From Takakia lepidozioides (Eukaryota > Streptophyta > Takakiopsida > Takakiales > Takakiaceae): a stretch of 60,000 nt of DNA. The notes beneath the pieces are model-generated. The model was not told the origin of the DNA and made no database searches. It was given only the letters and a program-made list of their open reading frames with translations. The stretch is from positions 80,191,171 through 80,251,170 of the forward strand of contig CM060732.1 of NCBI GenBank assembly GCA_030704615.1, read 5' to 3'. The position numbers and the translations under genes were made by a program. Below are positions 23,101 through 35,990 of this stretch, piece after piece (the first letter of the stretch is position 1; the number at the start of each line of letters is the position of its first letter).

Positions 23101-26100
23101 TAAAACAGTGGTACTAGTTTGATTCAGCTCTTTGCAGTTTGAACAAGTACCGTCCGTGGCACCTTTTTGCAGCTTTCTAGTTTCTTCCCATTATCTTCCT
23201 ATCTTATGCTCTGTTCACAAGACCCTGTCTTGTCAGTCTAAACTTTTGTTCATTGTTTGGGGCAGAGAGACGCAGGATCAACGGCTTCAACATCTACAAT
23301 TTCTCTCATGAAAGCAAATGGTAGTGTGCTGAGGCAAGTCGAGCTGAGAGATGGCAAAGAAGGCCCAGAGAAGCTGGTGGACAACAGCAAGACAGACAAA
23401 GGGGGAGCAGCAAAAGATGCAGTTTCAGAGAGGCTGGCACAAATTTACAAGCGATTAGAGCAAATTGATGCCTATTCAGCAGAATCAAGGGCTGCATCAA
23501 TTCTTGCTGTGAGTTGCTCTACCTTACGTTATTCTCCTTGAGGTTCCACTAGACTCATGCAACATGAATGTAAGATGTCCCTAAATACAGGTCTTGGAGA
23601 TGAATGTGATGCGTCCTATTCATTTTCAGGAGAAGCTTATCTCCTGCTGTACCAGAACTATTCTTTGATCAGGATCAAATTGCCAATTGCATTGCAGGGC
23701 TTGAGTTTTACAGCTGACATGCAACGGCAACCAACCAAGACATTCTCAGGTGGTTGGCGGATGCGCGTGGCCCTGGCCAGGGCTTTGTTCATTGAGCCTG
23801 ACCTTCTTCTTCTGGATGAACCCACGGTAACCTTGAAATGACTGGTTTGCCTTGATAGTACACATCCTGCATAACCTGCTCTTTCAGTTTGTTGATTTGA
23901 ACCTGTAGGTGGTCTGCTTGCACCCGCTGACCTGACACCCTGAACTGTCATAGTTCTCCTCTCAGTTCTCTATTTAAAATCTCCTCTGACTTGTGTGGGG
24001 GAGTGAAGGTCAAATTAGGGTCACAATTATTAGGTCCCCGATTGTTTGTTTTTTAAGCAACTTCTTACGACGATTATTTGAATACTACATGGTGAATCAT
24101 TTCATTTAATCATGAGGTGAACGTGGCTTTAGGTTGTAAAATATATGCAAGTCTATACTTTGCCAACCCACTTATGCTACACAGTACCTAGGACAGGTGC
24201 CTGCTCCTTGAACGTCGTCAAGGAGTATTGGCTGGATAGATAAGAAATGTTAGTCGGATAGTAGTCATTTTGGGGGATCCTTCCCTTATCTGATGGTGTG
24301 TGCTCGCCGCACAGAACCATTTGGACTTGCATGCAGTGCTATGGCTGGAGACTTATTTGGTGAAATGGCCGAAGACGCTTATTGTTGTCTCTCACGCTCG
24401 CGAGTTCCTCAACTCGGTCTGTGGATCCAGCTGTTTTTTGTTCTGATTTTGTTGTACATTAGCCATGAAATGCATGGAATGATCAATGATGATACCATGT
24501 GTTTGTATGCTTCCAGATGTGACGTCCTTCAGTTTATTGTTGATTAGATTTTCCTGGATGAACAAAAATTTGATTGTGGAGCTTCTTTGACTTCACTGGC
24601 TGTGTGCAAACTTTTCCTGTCTGGACTTTTATCCGATCGTTGTCAGTTTTGTATAGAATCACCATAGAAAATGTGCTAAGGAAATGGTCACTTCCATAGT
24701 TGCTAGTTTCATATCGCAATATGCTCGTTTCAAATTCAACGTTCTTGATCACTAAATGATGACAGTAAGGGTGCTGTGTGGTGCAGGTAGTCACTGACAT
24801 ACTGCTTTTGCATGGGCAAAAGATTGTCACCTATAAAGGTGATTATGACACCTTTGAGCGTACCCGTGATGAGCGCCTCCGAAATCAACAGAAGGCCTTC
24901 GAATCAAATGAACGGACTCGTAGCCACATCCAGGTGGGCATTTGTCACAGTTCTTAGCTGAGAGTGTCCCATTGTGTTATTTCATGTCTGTTTAGCCTGA
25001 ATTTGTTCGCTTCTTTACCTCCTGCACACATGTTTTCAGTCTTATTTCTGAGTGGCTCTCTTAGTTCCAAATGCGGATGTTGTCATCTACTCCAATCAGA
25101 ATTAATTAACCATAAACAACCATTGTTTGCTGTTGAAATTTTTGTTTGCAGGCTTTTGTTGATAAGTTTCGGTACAATGCTAAGCGAGCAGCCCTTGTGC
25201 AATCCAGAATCAAGGTACTGAAACTGGCAGTAGATTAAAGATGGAATCCGCAATGATGACCAGCTGTCTTGCAAACCTCATTATGTGCATAGGCATACCT
25301 GTGGTTTTTTCACAGTATGCAAGCAATGCTCTTTTATGCATTATTTGCTTGTAGATCTCTCAGGAGCTCAACATCGTGTATAGAGAGGTAGAGGGAGATT
25401 GAATATTTGCGGCTTTTAGTGCTGTGTCAGCTATCTAATCTATTATGATGCCATAGGGTGGAATTCCACAGTTTGGTTATTACTTGCTGGAACTTTGATA
25501 GCATTCTGAAACAAATGTGGATATGACCAGGCCTTGGAGCGGATTGGTCATGTCGATGCTGTTGTCAATGATCCAGAGTGAGTGCTTTCTATGTTGCCTT
25601 CCGTTTGTTTCTCCTCTATAGCATTTTTAAATGAAAAAAGGACGGGTGGCAATGATGTCTCTGACCTGAAGGCTTCGGCAACGCTTTACTTGGTTGTGGT
25701 CTTACTTCAGAGATATTCAACATGGATTAAAGGGGAAGTAGGTTGTGTGTGGTTCCATTGCTCTCCTTTGCAACACAATGAAGTCTTGCATGGGACCCCC
25801 TTTTGCCTTCATCAATGGACATGGTGGTCAATCCTGAAGTATACTACAGTTTGTGGCCTCTTTGAGTGCTCGTGTGAGGGCTCTCCATTAATATGGCCGT
25901 GTTTTGCAGCTACAAGTTTGAGTTCCCAACGCCTGAGGACAGACCATCTGCACCGATTATCAGTTTCAGGTAAGCCATATTTTCATTTGTTCATCCTCTG
26001 TCTCCCTCTCCTTGGGCTTTTTCAAAAATTTCTCCTTATATTTCCCTCTATCTCTTGGCCTCCTGTGGACTTGTGAATGGATATTTTCTTTCTTGGCAGT

Positions 26101-29100
26101 GAATGTTACACAGTTTCTTTCTTTCTTTCATTTCTTATATTGTCTATATAAATTCCACTTGTAGCCAGAAACAGGAGAGGGACACTAGACCAACCTTCAT
26201 CAAGCAATAACCTCAATCTTGGTAAATGAGGCCAGAGGCAGCAACCAGAGCAGCCTTCTTAGTGCAGTAAAGCCAGCAGAGAGTGATTGAACTAACCAAC
26301 GTCGCAGAGTGGGAAGATTGCGACACTTACACCTGATAAGGCCAAGTCAGACGGAGTTTACATGGTGAATGACTGGTAAAACAGCAGTGATCCACACCAT
26401 GATGTGTTCATTGTCATCACAGGCTATGTCCAGCTTTTCCCACATATGAACTGCTCTGTATGTTCTGCACTGTATCTTGGCTGATTTGGGCTGTATCTCT
26501 GCACCTTCTCAGTGATGCCTCATTTGGTTATCCGGGTGGTCCAACTCTGTTTAAGAACCTCAACTTTGGAATTGACCTTGACAGCCGCTTGGCCAGTAAG
26601 TACTTCTCTTCACTTTTTTCTTGCAATTGGCTACAAGCATGTATTTCATGTCCTTGGTCATTTCTCAGCTTGATTTGTTTTGGCCACAGTGGCTGCTGGT
26701 AGATGCTGGGAAAAGTACAAGTCTGCCTAGTCTTTCGGTGGAAGCTTGGAATATAAGAACGTAGCTCAAAATAGCGGCTGAACCAGCTTGTTTGGTGCAG
26801 AGCTTCTTATATCAAAGGCTTTTGCAATCCAAATGTGATACAAGAAGTACGTCGATCAGATTCTCATCTTTCATCCTTTCTGATAAGATTTAACATGTTT
26901 GTGCTCACAATGCTTTGACAGTGGTGGGGCCAAATGGTATCGGGAAGTCAACACTCTTGAAATTGATATCAGGGGAGCTAGAGCCCACTTCAGGGACTGT
27001 TTTTTGCTCAGCAAAGGTGATTGTCTCATGTTGCATGCAGCATCAACAAGTTGTTTTCAAGGGGCGTTTTCTTATATTCTAATCCAATTTTTTCAGTAAA
27101 AGAGGATGTGGGAAAATTAGCATTTGACCTGACTTGGTTGAGAAATTGGGGAGTGTTTGTAGGTTCGGATGGCAGTGTTCAGTCAGCACCATGTTGATGG
27201 ACTTGATCTCTCCTCAACACCACTTCTTTACATGTCTCATCAGTTCCCTGTAAGCCAGCTTACTTCCCCTTAACTTCTGTCTGTTTCTGTGTTTCTGTCT
27301 TTTCTCTAACTCTGTTTTTCTCTTCTTTTTTCTTTTGTTGTACATCCCTCCCCTATATAGCCATGGAGGTGAGCTGCCTCAGTAGGGTAGAACCCCACCA
27401 CCAACATCAAGAAGATGAGCATCCGTTGGGACGATGCCCTCTAGTGTGTAAAGGTCAGGTGAAACATATGCAGACCTATCAAAAGGTCATAACTCTGATG
27501 TATGTTCATACCCCTAACGAAGTTCCCCAACAGTCTCTGGAGGGCTTTAATGATCTTCTGTTGTATGTGTCATTGTAGGGTGTGCTGGAGCAAAAGCTAC
27601 GTGCGCATCTGGGGTCCTTTGGTATCACGGGAAATCTTGCTCTGCAGCCCATGTACACCCTCTCAGGTATATTTTTCTTCTCTCTCTCTCTCTCTGCCCC
27701 CAGGCCAGGAAATGGGCAGGACCTCAGATAGGAACTCGGTCATGAAAACCGCCCTTAAGTTCCACTTCATAATGCCAAGAAAGAGCTAGACAGGCACACT
27801 AGATCAGCAACCTGGAGAGGACTGCAAGTTCTAGCCAATCTCAAGAATACTGACCCATCATTCTTCCAATGTGAAATTACGGGTTTTCTTTCTGTCTAAC
27901 TCTCTCTCTCTCTGTGACACTACTGGAGTGAGCCCCTCACAAAGGTAGTATCTGTTCTCTTTTGTTCCGCCCAAACTGGGTATGGGGTCTATGGCCACAA
28001 TGCTATGGCAAACTCTCTCTCTCTGCACGAGGCCTTCACCCTTAGACAATCAGTCGAGCCATAGTTTTTTATTCTTGGCTCTGGTTTTGTTTCCTCTCTC
28101 ATGTCTTCTTCCATTTTGTCCCATAAGCTCTATGAGCTTTCCGCGGACGTTATAAAGCACCATTTCATTGTGCCAATATCCATTTTCTAATACAATGTCT
28201 GGGTCATTAGCGAGTGACCCTCTTCAGGAACATCAAGAACAATAGTCCCTGCATCTCTGTTCACCAAGTTTAAAAATCTCAAGGCTGAGCCTAAAGCTCT
28301 GGGCCCTGTTGGTCTAATTGTTGGGCACCTCACTCACAGCAGATTGCTGCTTATGTGAAGGGATTTCTAGAGGAAATCTAAAAAGCCCAAACAAATTGCT
28401 GATGTCACAGTTAAGTCCCACGAGTGAGCCCTTCGCAAAGGTAGTGTCTGTTCCCTTTTGTTCCGCCCAAACTGGGCACTTGATCTGTTGCCAGAAGTCT
28501 ACAGCAAGTGACCTCCTATGAGTACATTCTCTCTGTTTTGTTCTACTGTGTGCCATGGACCCTCTGGCCTCCCATGGAAGTAGTAAATTTCATTCATATC
28601 TTCTGTCTGTCTCTCTCTGAGAGGCGCGCTGACTCTCTACTATTTTCAAGGTTTCAGATGTTATGATGGTTTCTTTCGTTGTTCTGCCATTGGAGGATGC
28701 TAAGAAAAGGTGTCTTCATTGATATCTACCTAAAATGCCTCTATACCACTTCACCACAAATTTTGAGAGTGTGGTTCAGCCAAGTAAAGATTCAGGCATT
28801 CAAAAGATGTCAGTCTCTGTTGAGTGTCCTTTGGAAGCCAGGTGTTTCCCATTACTCAAGACTATATCACCATTCAGATGGTTTAAATGCTTCACTTTCA
28901 ATTTGAGGACTATCAACTATGGGTTTTTTACTGTTGATTTTGCAGTGGGTGATTAAACCAGTGGTTGGCTGGGCTTTCTGTGCAGGGGGGCAAAAGAGTA
29001 GGGTCGCTTTTGCAAAGATAACATTCAACAAGCCTCATATTTTACTGCTTGACGAGCCATCCAATCATCTTGTAATTTCTCTCCCATCTCTCCCTTCCTC

Positions 29101-30762
29101 TCTCTCCTCTCTCTCCCTCCATCCCTCCCATCTCTCCCTTCCCTTTAGAATGTCTGGCATTGCTTTTTCCAGCCAAACAGTCAGATCATTATGGAATCTC
29201 CAGTGTGAGATCATGATGAGGGGCTTCATTATGGTTGGTTGGGAGGAAAAGAGCAATTTTTTGTTTTTCTTCTTCATTTTTGGGGGTTCAATTACACGCG
29301 GTATGGATACTGAAGTTCCTGGTCATTGTAGAGGCCAGCATACAATACTGCAGGAGAACAGGACGACTGTTGTTTCAGCATAATTTTCCTCAGCCTGGGT
29401 CACCTGCCTCAAGTCATCTGAGTCGCTGTTAGGTATAGCTAGTGTGTTAACTTGGAAAAGCGAGGCACATTAGATGGTCCTGGATCCAGATCTGCACAAA
29501 TCTATGTTGGGTGCTACTATACAGGAGACTCGGCTGCAAAGTTGGTTCTTTCACAAATTCACCAATAACTCAGTTTTAAAAAAAAAAGAGAATGTGAACG
29601 CTTTGCTTAAGCAAATGTAACTTTGTGGTGTCACTTGCTACTGCCTTCCAGTGGGAAGGGTGGACACCTTTATGACATCTAACATGTGGTTTGAACCCAC
29701 AACCACTAGTGAGGCGGCTTGTGCCCTTACCACTGGGCTAAATGTTGGTTGTCATCTCGGCTTACTGATGGTCACCCTCGTGGGGTATCATAACTAGCGG
29801 TAGCTCTGCGAGCAGCTGGGAATCTGTGCCATATGAACATTGTAGAGGTTCCCAGTGTCTCATGGAACTAACATTGTTATAGTTCCTAAGGTTCACCTAG
29901 TCAGATGACTTTTCATTCGATGTCTTCTCATTTACTGTCTAGTTACTGCTGATATTTTACCCACCTGGATGTCCACAGGATCTGGATGCAGTGGAGGCCC
30001 TTATTCAAGGACTGGCACTCTTCCAAGGAGGTGTACTAATGGTATGTTTGCGTTCGTTCTTCCTTGTGTTCCCTTCGTTGCTCTCAGCTTATTGTGTGTA
30101 GTAGTTTCATAGCGAATCTCCGAACAAAACCTCCCTTGGACCCAAAAGCTTGTCAGATGTAGTTACTAGGAGATAAGAATAATATAACTGGATATGTACT
30201 TCTGCCATTCCCTGCGAACATTAGCTTGCCGTAGCCTTACAGCCTTTGACCCCGCAGGAAAGTAACCCTCCTGGAGCCGTTTGTGGGGGTCGCACCCACC
30301 AGGGTATAGCTTATCCCTGCAGCTCAGCTGCAGATAGAAAATTATTTTCCGGCAACTGCCATTAAGGTGCTCAGAGAGGCACTTGTCCGCATGCAAACTT
30401 GACAGCCCAGTTGCAGGGTGATACATGTATAGAGCGGGTTCTTAAGAGACAATCAGACCCCATGTGTAGGAGGCATGAGGTCATATAGGGAGAAAGGCAT
30501 CATCAGATGATGCTTATTTTGGCCTTACATTAAAAGATTCTGCTCCTACTCTGGACAAACTACAGAATGAGATATGTGGCTTTGGAAGACGGTGTAGGTT
30601 GAGGGGTGGGATCCTCATTATTAAGTGTGGCATCTGCAGGTAAGTCATGATGAGCATCTCATATCAGGAAGTGTTGACGAACTGTGGGTTATCAATGATG
30701 GAAAGGCCACCCCAATCCATGGGACTTTCACCGAATACAAGAAAACTCTCCGAATTGTGTAA
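20188..30762 (+). CDS. ABCF3: ABCF3/GCN20-type twin-ATPase protein
   Basis: Eighteen exons joined in frame by GT-AG introns: 20,188-20,406; 21,466-21,681; 22,176-22,368; 22,846-23,051; 23,266-23,508; 23,698-23,826; 24,315-24,416; 24,787-24,933; 25,152-25,214; 25,531-25,577; 25,910-25,969; 26,513-26,595; 26,922-27,016; 27,163-27,249; 27,579-27,666; 28,986-29,071; 29,979-30,041; 30,640-30,762. This gives 749 aa. The N-terminus ([19 protein letters not shown]) is typical of GCN20/ABCF3. NBD1 has Walker [10 protein letters not shown] near residue 213, signature FSGGW near 375 and Walker B LLLLDEPT near 395. NBD2 has GPNGIGKST near 573, LSGGQ near 659 and [11 protein letters not shown] near 680. 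There are no transmembrane segments. By family knowledge these are soluble ATPases; GCN20 helps GCN1 activate the eIF2-alpha kinase GCN2. The start is the first ATG in frame; exon 3 could begin three bases earlier. It looks intact. Confidence 0.95.
27930..28490. repeat. Direct repeat inside ABCF intron 15
   Basis: GAGTGAGCCC(C/T)TC(A/G)CAAAGGTAGT followed by TTTTGTTCCGCCCAAACTGGG occurs at about 27,926-27,980 and again at about 28,421-28,476, in the largest ABCF intron (27,667-28,985). It is bounded by pyrimidine-rich DNA. It may be the remains of two copies of a small element. Confidence 0.6.
29612..29745 (-). mobile_element. tRNA-derived SINE in ABCF intron 16
   Basis: Read on the minus strand, the sequence has a Pol III A box (TAGCCCAGTGGTAAGGGC, start about 29,741) and a B box (GGGTTCAAACC, start about 29,698). 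The start-to-start spacing of about 43 matches a tRNA. A non-tRNA body follows (GATGTCATAAAGGTGTCCAC ... GTGACACC). A diverged second copy occurs at 32,445-32,620 and body fragments at about 34,215 and 37,930. A canonical tRNA gene is ruled out because no acceptor stem closes. Confidence 0.65.
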
Positions 30763-32440
30763 CGGACGACTTCTCATTCTCAGGCCCTCAAGGTGTCTTC
30801 TCTACTGTCCAGAGTTTCTAATCAAAAGCCTATTCCATTCCATTCGAGGCGCACTAAAAGTGAGGTATTTTAGTTTTGATTTCTAGTACATGAATTCATG
30901 TCAAATTGGAAGTTGATTGTTGCCTTGTCTTGACTTGGTTGTTTGCCATGACTCCAATGTTGCTGGGTGAACTTCCCACTGCCGGATGGTTCGCCAATCA
31001 GTCCTAATAAATAGTAAGGTACCACACCCGATCAGTTTTTTTGTGAAAGGAGTACAAATATCGCTAACCACTCCATGTGTCCCCTTTCTTTGTGTTCCAC
31101 AGATTTCTGGTTTGGTTCTAAGGAAAATCCTGGAGGGCAGGGACCCATTGATTTAGAATAGTCTAAAAAGTTCGGCTAGGCCTAGAGGGGCGTACACAAT
31201 TTCAATCCTGGGAATGGCTTGTATTTTTAGCCTTTCGACTTCCTCCCTTCACTTCTACTAGTTCTTAGGAGGCATAATCATTTGGTGTTGTTAGGGAAGA
31301 GGCAGTTCTCTCAGAAGAGATTTCTTGGTCCCTAAGATTTCTAATTGCATAATTCTTCATGTAATTGAGAGTATAAAAGGACAATAATCTTTTGGTGGGG
31401 CAGATTGCATTTACCTTAATGGTGTCCCAATTCATCCGAAGTGATGGATGCAGTGTTTTTTTTTTTTCTGGCTAAAAATTCGTCAGATTTCGACCTGGAA
31501 AATGGGTTGGCCACTCGTGCGAAGGAATTATGGGAGGGGGGCTAAAATCCAAAAAACCTCGCCTAAAAGCAACTAGAGTTTAATATTAGAAGCCTGATTT
31601 TGCCATGTGGCTTAGAAGCGTGCCACCTGTCATATAGCCATTTTTCTAACCCTGGCACCTCGTTATTATTGCCACATGGGCTCTAGGAAGAATTCACATG
31701 TGGCCCCTATGGCGATTTTGGAAATGAAAAAGAATACGCATCCATCATGGATGTGAGAATTAATAGAATGGATGAACAAACAGAACTGTTTAGTTGGCAT
31801 TGTCTTGAAAGCAAATTTTCTTTTTCAAGAAGAAAAATCACTCGATACTACTATGATCAGTACGAATACTTCGATCAGTATATTTTCTCTTCTTGTCAAC
31901 AAATCAACCATCAAAATTGTTAATCTCATAAGAAAAGGGGTGAAAAAACCATCTTCATGGTCTTTTCGTGGACGGTCGCCATCCATTGTCATCACAAGTG
32001 GTGGACAAGAGCATTGGCAGTTGAGGTTGAAAAAAGCATATTTGTTTTTATACATTGGTATCAAACACCTACCTCTCATCAGTCAAACCACAGCCTACTA
32101 TAAGTATTTTCTTTAGAGCCCTCGAATTCCATCTTTATGATTTGTAATACTTTCATTGTTTTTGGTGCAGAAGCATACAGTGTACCAGACAATTCACACT
32201 TTATGGAAGGTGTGGAGGCCGGTGAACTGCCGCTACAAAAAACATGGGCTATGGTAGTACAAATAGTCCATACACACATAGTCGTTCTGAACTGAACTGT
32301 GGGTGGGGGTGTGCATGTGGAAATAGCGACGTGCACTAGGTCAACAGGTTTCACCCATCACTCTTCACTTGAACAACATTGGAGAAGGTCACTCCACCAG
32401 CTATGAGTGGAGATTAAAATTTTAAAAAAATGTGGACTCT
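30763..32440. other. No gene seen (ABCF 3' flank and AT-rich DNA)
   Basis: After the ABCF stop codon I see its 3' flank, then AT-rich DNA with a poly-T run near 31,457 and only short frames lacking codon bias or motifs. The frame at 31,772-32,116 has no recognisable domain. Nothing here supports a gene. Confidence 0.5.
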
Positions 32441-32625
32441 TGCATGAGCAAACTTGACTTATGGTGTCAGTGACCCCAAAGGACTATTGCCTTCCGATTG
32501 GAAAGTAGACACCTTTATGACATCCAACACACATATATGGTTTTCAACCCACAACCACTCTCTAGTGACATGGTTGTATGTTCCAATCAGTGACTTAGTG
32601 GAGATTCAATGTATTGATTATTGTT
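32440..32625 (-). mobile_element. Second, diverged copy of the SINE
   Basis: Shares with the intronic SINE the body phrases ACTTATGGTGTC, TTGCCTTCC, GACACCTTTATGACATC and CAACCCACAACCACT in the same order and orientation. The B box is decayed (GGTTGAAAACC) and an A-box-like AAGTCACTGATTGGAAC sits about 44 bases away. The DNA downstream to 33,300 shows only a short TA repeat (about 33,100) and no gene. Confidence 0.6.
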
Positions 32626-33309
32626 TGAGAAAATATTCAAAGTTCACAATCAGTTCATATATTTTTTTTTGTCAGTTTAGGGTTTCCTCACATCAATGGA
32701 TATCAAGAGGTTATTTGTTGGCCCTGCCCGACTGGTAGGGACTAGGCATCAAGTTGGCCAAAGTGACCTTAAGCATAGATCATGGGTTGTTCCTATGAAA
32801 ATTAATGGGAACATGAAAGTTTTTAGTTCCCAGTTGGGCACATGTTACACTCACTTTTCATTCTTTTTGTTGGCCTTGAGCAGTGACTACATTAGTATGC
32901 ATGCATCATGAAGTGCCTTATACCTTGGGACCCCAGCTGGGCACATGCTCCTTATATTTTTGATGTGTTTCATTCATGGCTGATTGTCTATGTATATTCA
33001 TCTATTCATAGATCAAATGATAATATGTGAGCCCACCCCCGGAAGTGGCAGCACCCACACGGGGAAGAGGCTCTTATTTACGCTAGCTTCGGCTTGCGTC
33101 ATATATATATATATAGATATATCCATCCCAAGTGATCATAGGTTCCTCATGTTCTTTATGTGTTCTACTCAAGCCCACAATGCCATTTCTTTTTTTCCCC
33201 TCATTGCCAAAAGGGCAGGTAATAAGTTGTGAATGAGGACATATCTAATATGAAGATATATATGTAATATGCTATAATAAATAGTACATATATTTTAGTG
33301 TTTTTATTT

Positions 33310-34002
33310 AATTTTTGATTTTTTTAACGATACGGGCATGGCCTAATTGAAGCATTCGCTTCTTCTGCCACTCAGTCTGTATGTTGGCGCCAATTTCTCT
33401 TCTTGATAGAAGAAGACCGATTTTGGGTTCTGGTCTTTCCACATGCGGACACTCTCCGCATCGTTGGCATGTTTTTTGAACGTTTGTCACGCCCTTTTCT
33501 CGGCCAGGTTGCGCACATCCTGCTCCAGCAAAAAATCGTCCCGTGTCCATGCATCCCCCAACTCGGTGTTGTTCATGACGTGCTCTTTATGTTCCATCAT
33601 GATTTGGGCAACTAACAGGCCTCGGCACAGACACTCCATGATCCATGGTTTCAATTCCTTGCTAATGTGTGGTGCATAGGCATGGCGAATGTTCCTGAAC
33701 TCAACGGACTTCCCATGACAGGCATTCCCTTTCGCGTCTGTATGCTCCATATTGTTGTAGTACATGAGGACACAAATGTCGGGGGCGAGATAGCATTGCT
33801 GGACCTTGAAATAGCACTGGCAACCACGCTTGTAAGACTCTCCATATTTCGACTTCTTTCTCCTTGGGCCTTTATGAGGGTGAGATGTTCTAGCACCCAC
33901 AAGAGGTCCTCCACGTTTCAGTTTGGGATCCTCCACTATCGCATTGTTGGTGCGCTTGTCATCTGGACCGTAGCAGCATTGATACTTGGACATAAAAATC
34001 AC
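33310..34002 (-). pseudogene. MULE transposase N-terminal fragment
   Basis: The minus strand reads KRGCQCYFKVQQCY, then HGKSVEFRNIRHAYAPHIS, FLLEQDVRNLAEKRA, a TGA stop near 33,480, then in the same frame HANDAESVRMWKDQNPKSVF. A different frame then gives IGANIQTEWQKKRMLQLGH. This order (Cys-containing DNA-binding part, then the IQTEWQ segment just ahead of the DDE domain) matches the N-terminal half of Mutator-like transposases in seed-free plants. At least one stop and one frameshift make it a pseudogene. The catalytic half is missing here; a plus-strand copy of that half begins at 37,985. Confidence 0.65.
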
Positions 34003-34202
34003 AATGGATATCCATCGACTTCTGGAAGCATAAAATCACAGAACGTGGGTACGAAAAATGGCAACAGATATGCAATCAGACTACAAAAGGACGATGAGGA
34101 TGGAGCACACATGATAATGTTCAGAGAACTACTGGCTCTCGGCTCTTTTAGCATGCCGGGTTGCACTTTAGTATGCTTGGCAAACAGAAGGCAATAACCC
34201 TT

Positions 34203-34245
34203 CAAGATTGATAAGACACCATAAGTTACGCTTGCTTCGACAAGG
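34203..34245 (+). mobile_element. SINE body fragment
   Basis: GACACCATAAGTTACG is the reverse complement of the CGTAACTTATGGTGTC phrase found in the other SINE copies. A short truncated copy next to the MULE fragment. Confidence 0.4.
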
Positions 34246-34259
34246 GTCTTCATTTGTGT

Positions 34260-35990
34260 TACATATGTTATAAGCTTAATCCATCATACAATATCTCAAA
34301 ACACAAAAATATTTAAAGAGAGAATACACAACAGTAAAATATCATACATTAAATAAATTAAATAACCACAAGTGCTATCTAAACTGAATTGAAATCCAAC
34401 CTTATTACATTCAACGTTTTAATCCATCAATTGAAAACTTGCAATAAATTGGTTCATGGTACTACTATAATGTAAGCATGGTATGGATGTTTACTTTTCA
34501 TTTGTATATTATCTTCTTGAATCAGCTGTTTATGTCATACATCTATCAATTTATTAATAACTTCATTCAATCGATCTTATCTTTATAATTTTCTGATGTA
34601 AATCACGTCATTCGACTTACCAATCGATGTTGCATGAATGGGATTGTGCAACTTCACAAGTTAAATGGCTCAATATTCCACGATTTATTATTATTATTAA
34701 TACCTGAATTAATTTTAATTATGTTATATATTAAGTTTGGTCCGGATTTAAGCCAAAAGTCCGGAATTACTTAAAATAGTGTTTTACTATTAATTTATGA
34801 TATTAAATAGAATGTTGTTAGTGATGGCATAGTGTAGGGGCCACGTGTTGAGTAATGCTGTTGCTGATTTGATATGCCAAGGCTGTCCATTCTAGAACAT
34901 GTAATCTTTCAATTGGACAGAGCATGAACATGTCGTGATAATTTCCATTTCTTGATGATATTTGTCAACAGGTTGAATATCATCCAACCATGGTTACTCA
35001 TTAAATTATTATTCTACACGACTTTTAATTGTTTTGTATTTTAACGTCTTTGCTAGTTGCGCAATGGCTCCTCTTTTGTGAACAGAGATATGTGTTTTCA
35101 TCTACAATTAGTTGAAACACTCATAAGATTATGCAGTTATAAAATTTCATCGTCTTCTATGGTCACTTTGTCATCCATTGTTTTTCATCACTTGTACTAT
35201 CAAAGAGGTGTGAATTGGGAAAGGTACAACATGATCAAACTGATTTCTGCATTGATGCTTAGTCAGACTCTGTCATCCGGATATCAACAGCATGATATCA
35301 ACCAGATATCAATGTATCCGGACCTGGAACTAACATTTTCTAGGATCCGGGTTAGATGCATAACCGGAGGATATGAGAATATGAAAAAAAGTAAAAAGAA
35401 ATCTACACCCGATGTAATACCCGGCGGATATCTGGCTAGTCCTCTTGCAAGGAGGAGCCAATAAAAGAGAGGGAAAAAGATAAAACTCTCAAAGTTATTG
35501 TTTTAAAACTATACACAATTATTAACAATCATTTCCGCCCTCAAGGCCCACTTGCTGAGCCTGGTGTTTCCTTGGAGAAAAAAAAGGAAAAAAGAAAACA
35601 ATCCGCTAACCGCGTAATGGCTTCTCCTTTGTCAATTGCCATATATAATTTCATCCAAAGCTTACTTGAACCACTCATAAAATTAGGCACTTATGTCACC
35701 TTATAAATTTCATCCTCTTCCGTGGTAGCTTTCATCCATTATTTTCAAAAACCAAGGAGGTGTTAAATGGGGAAGGTACAACATGATCAAATTGTTTCAT
35801 GTAGAGATGCATAGGAAGTGAGGTGCCAACAAGGCATGAGATACACGGAGGCCCTGCCATTGTTTTACTGATATGAAGTTTTATGGAATGATGCTAGGGC
35901 TAACAAGGTGTGACATACACTTAAGCCCTGTTGTTGACTAATTCGGTATTTAATAGCAGTGCATATACCGTGCACATATCAGTCTTTCAC
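34260..35990. repeat. AT-rich region with a direct repeat
   Basis: The block at about 35,060-35,245 (GCGCAATGGCTCCTCTTTTGT ... AGGTACAACATGATCAAA) recurs at about 35,610-35,795 in the same orientation with many changes. The 135-codon frame over the first copy is interrupted in the second and has no motif, so I do not call it a gene. The remainder is AT-rich and featureless, except that GGATATCA/CCGGATAT words recur at 35,275-35,440. Confidence 0.5.

Noticed and set aside
29680-29745. A functional tRNA gene
   Set aside because: A and B boxes are present but no acceptor stem pairs, and the body is shared with other repeat copies. A SINE is the better explanation.
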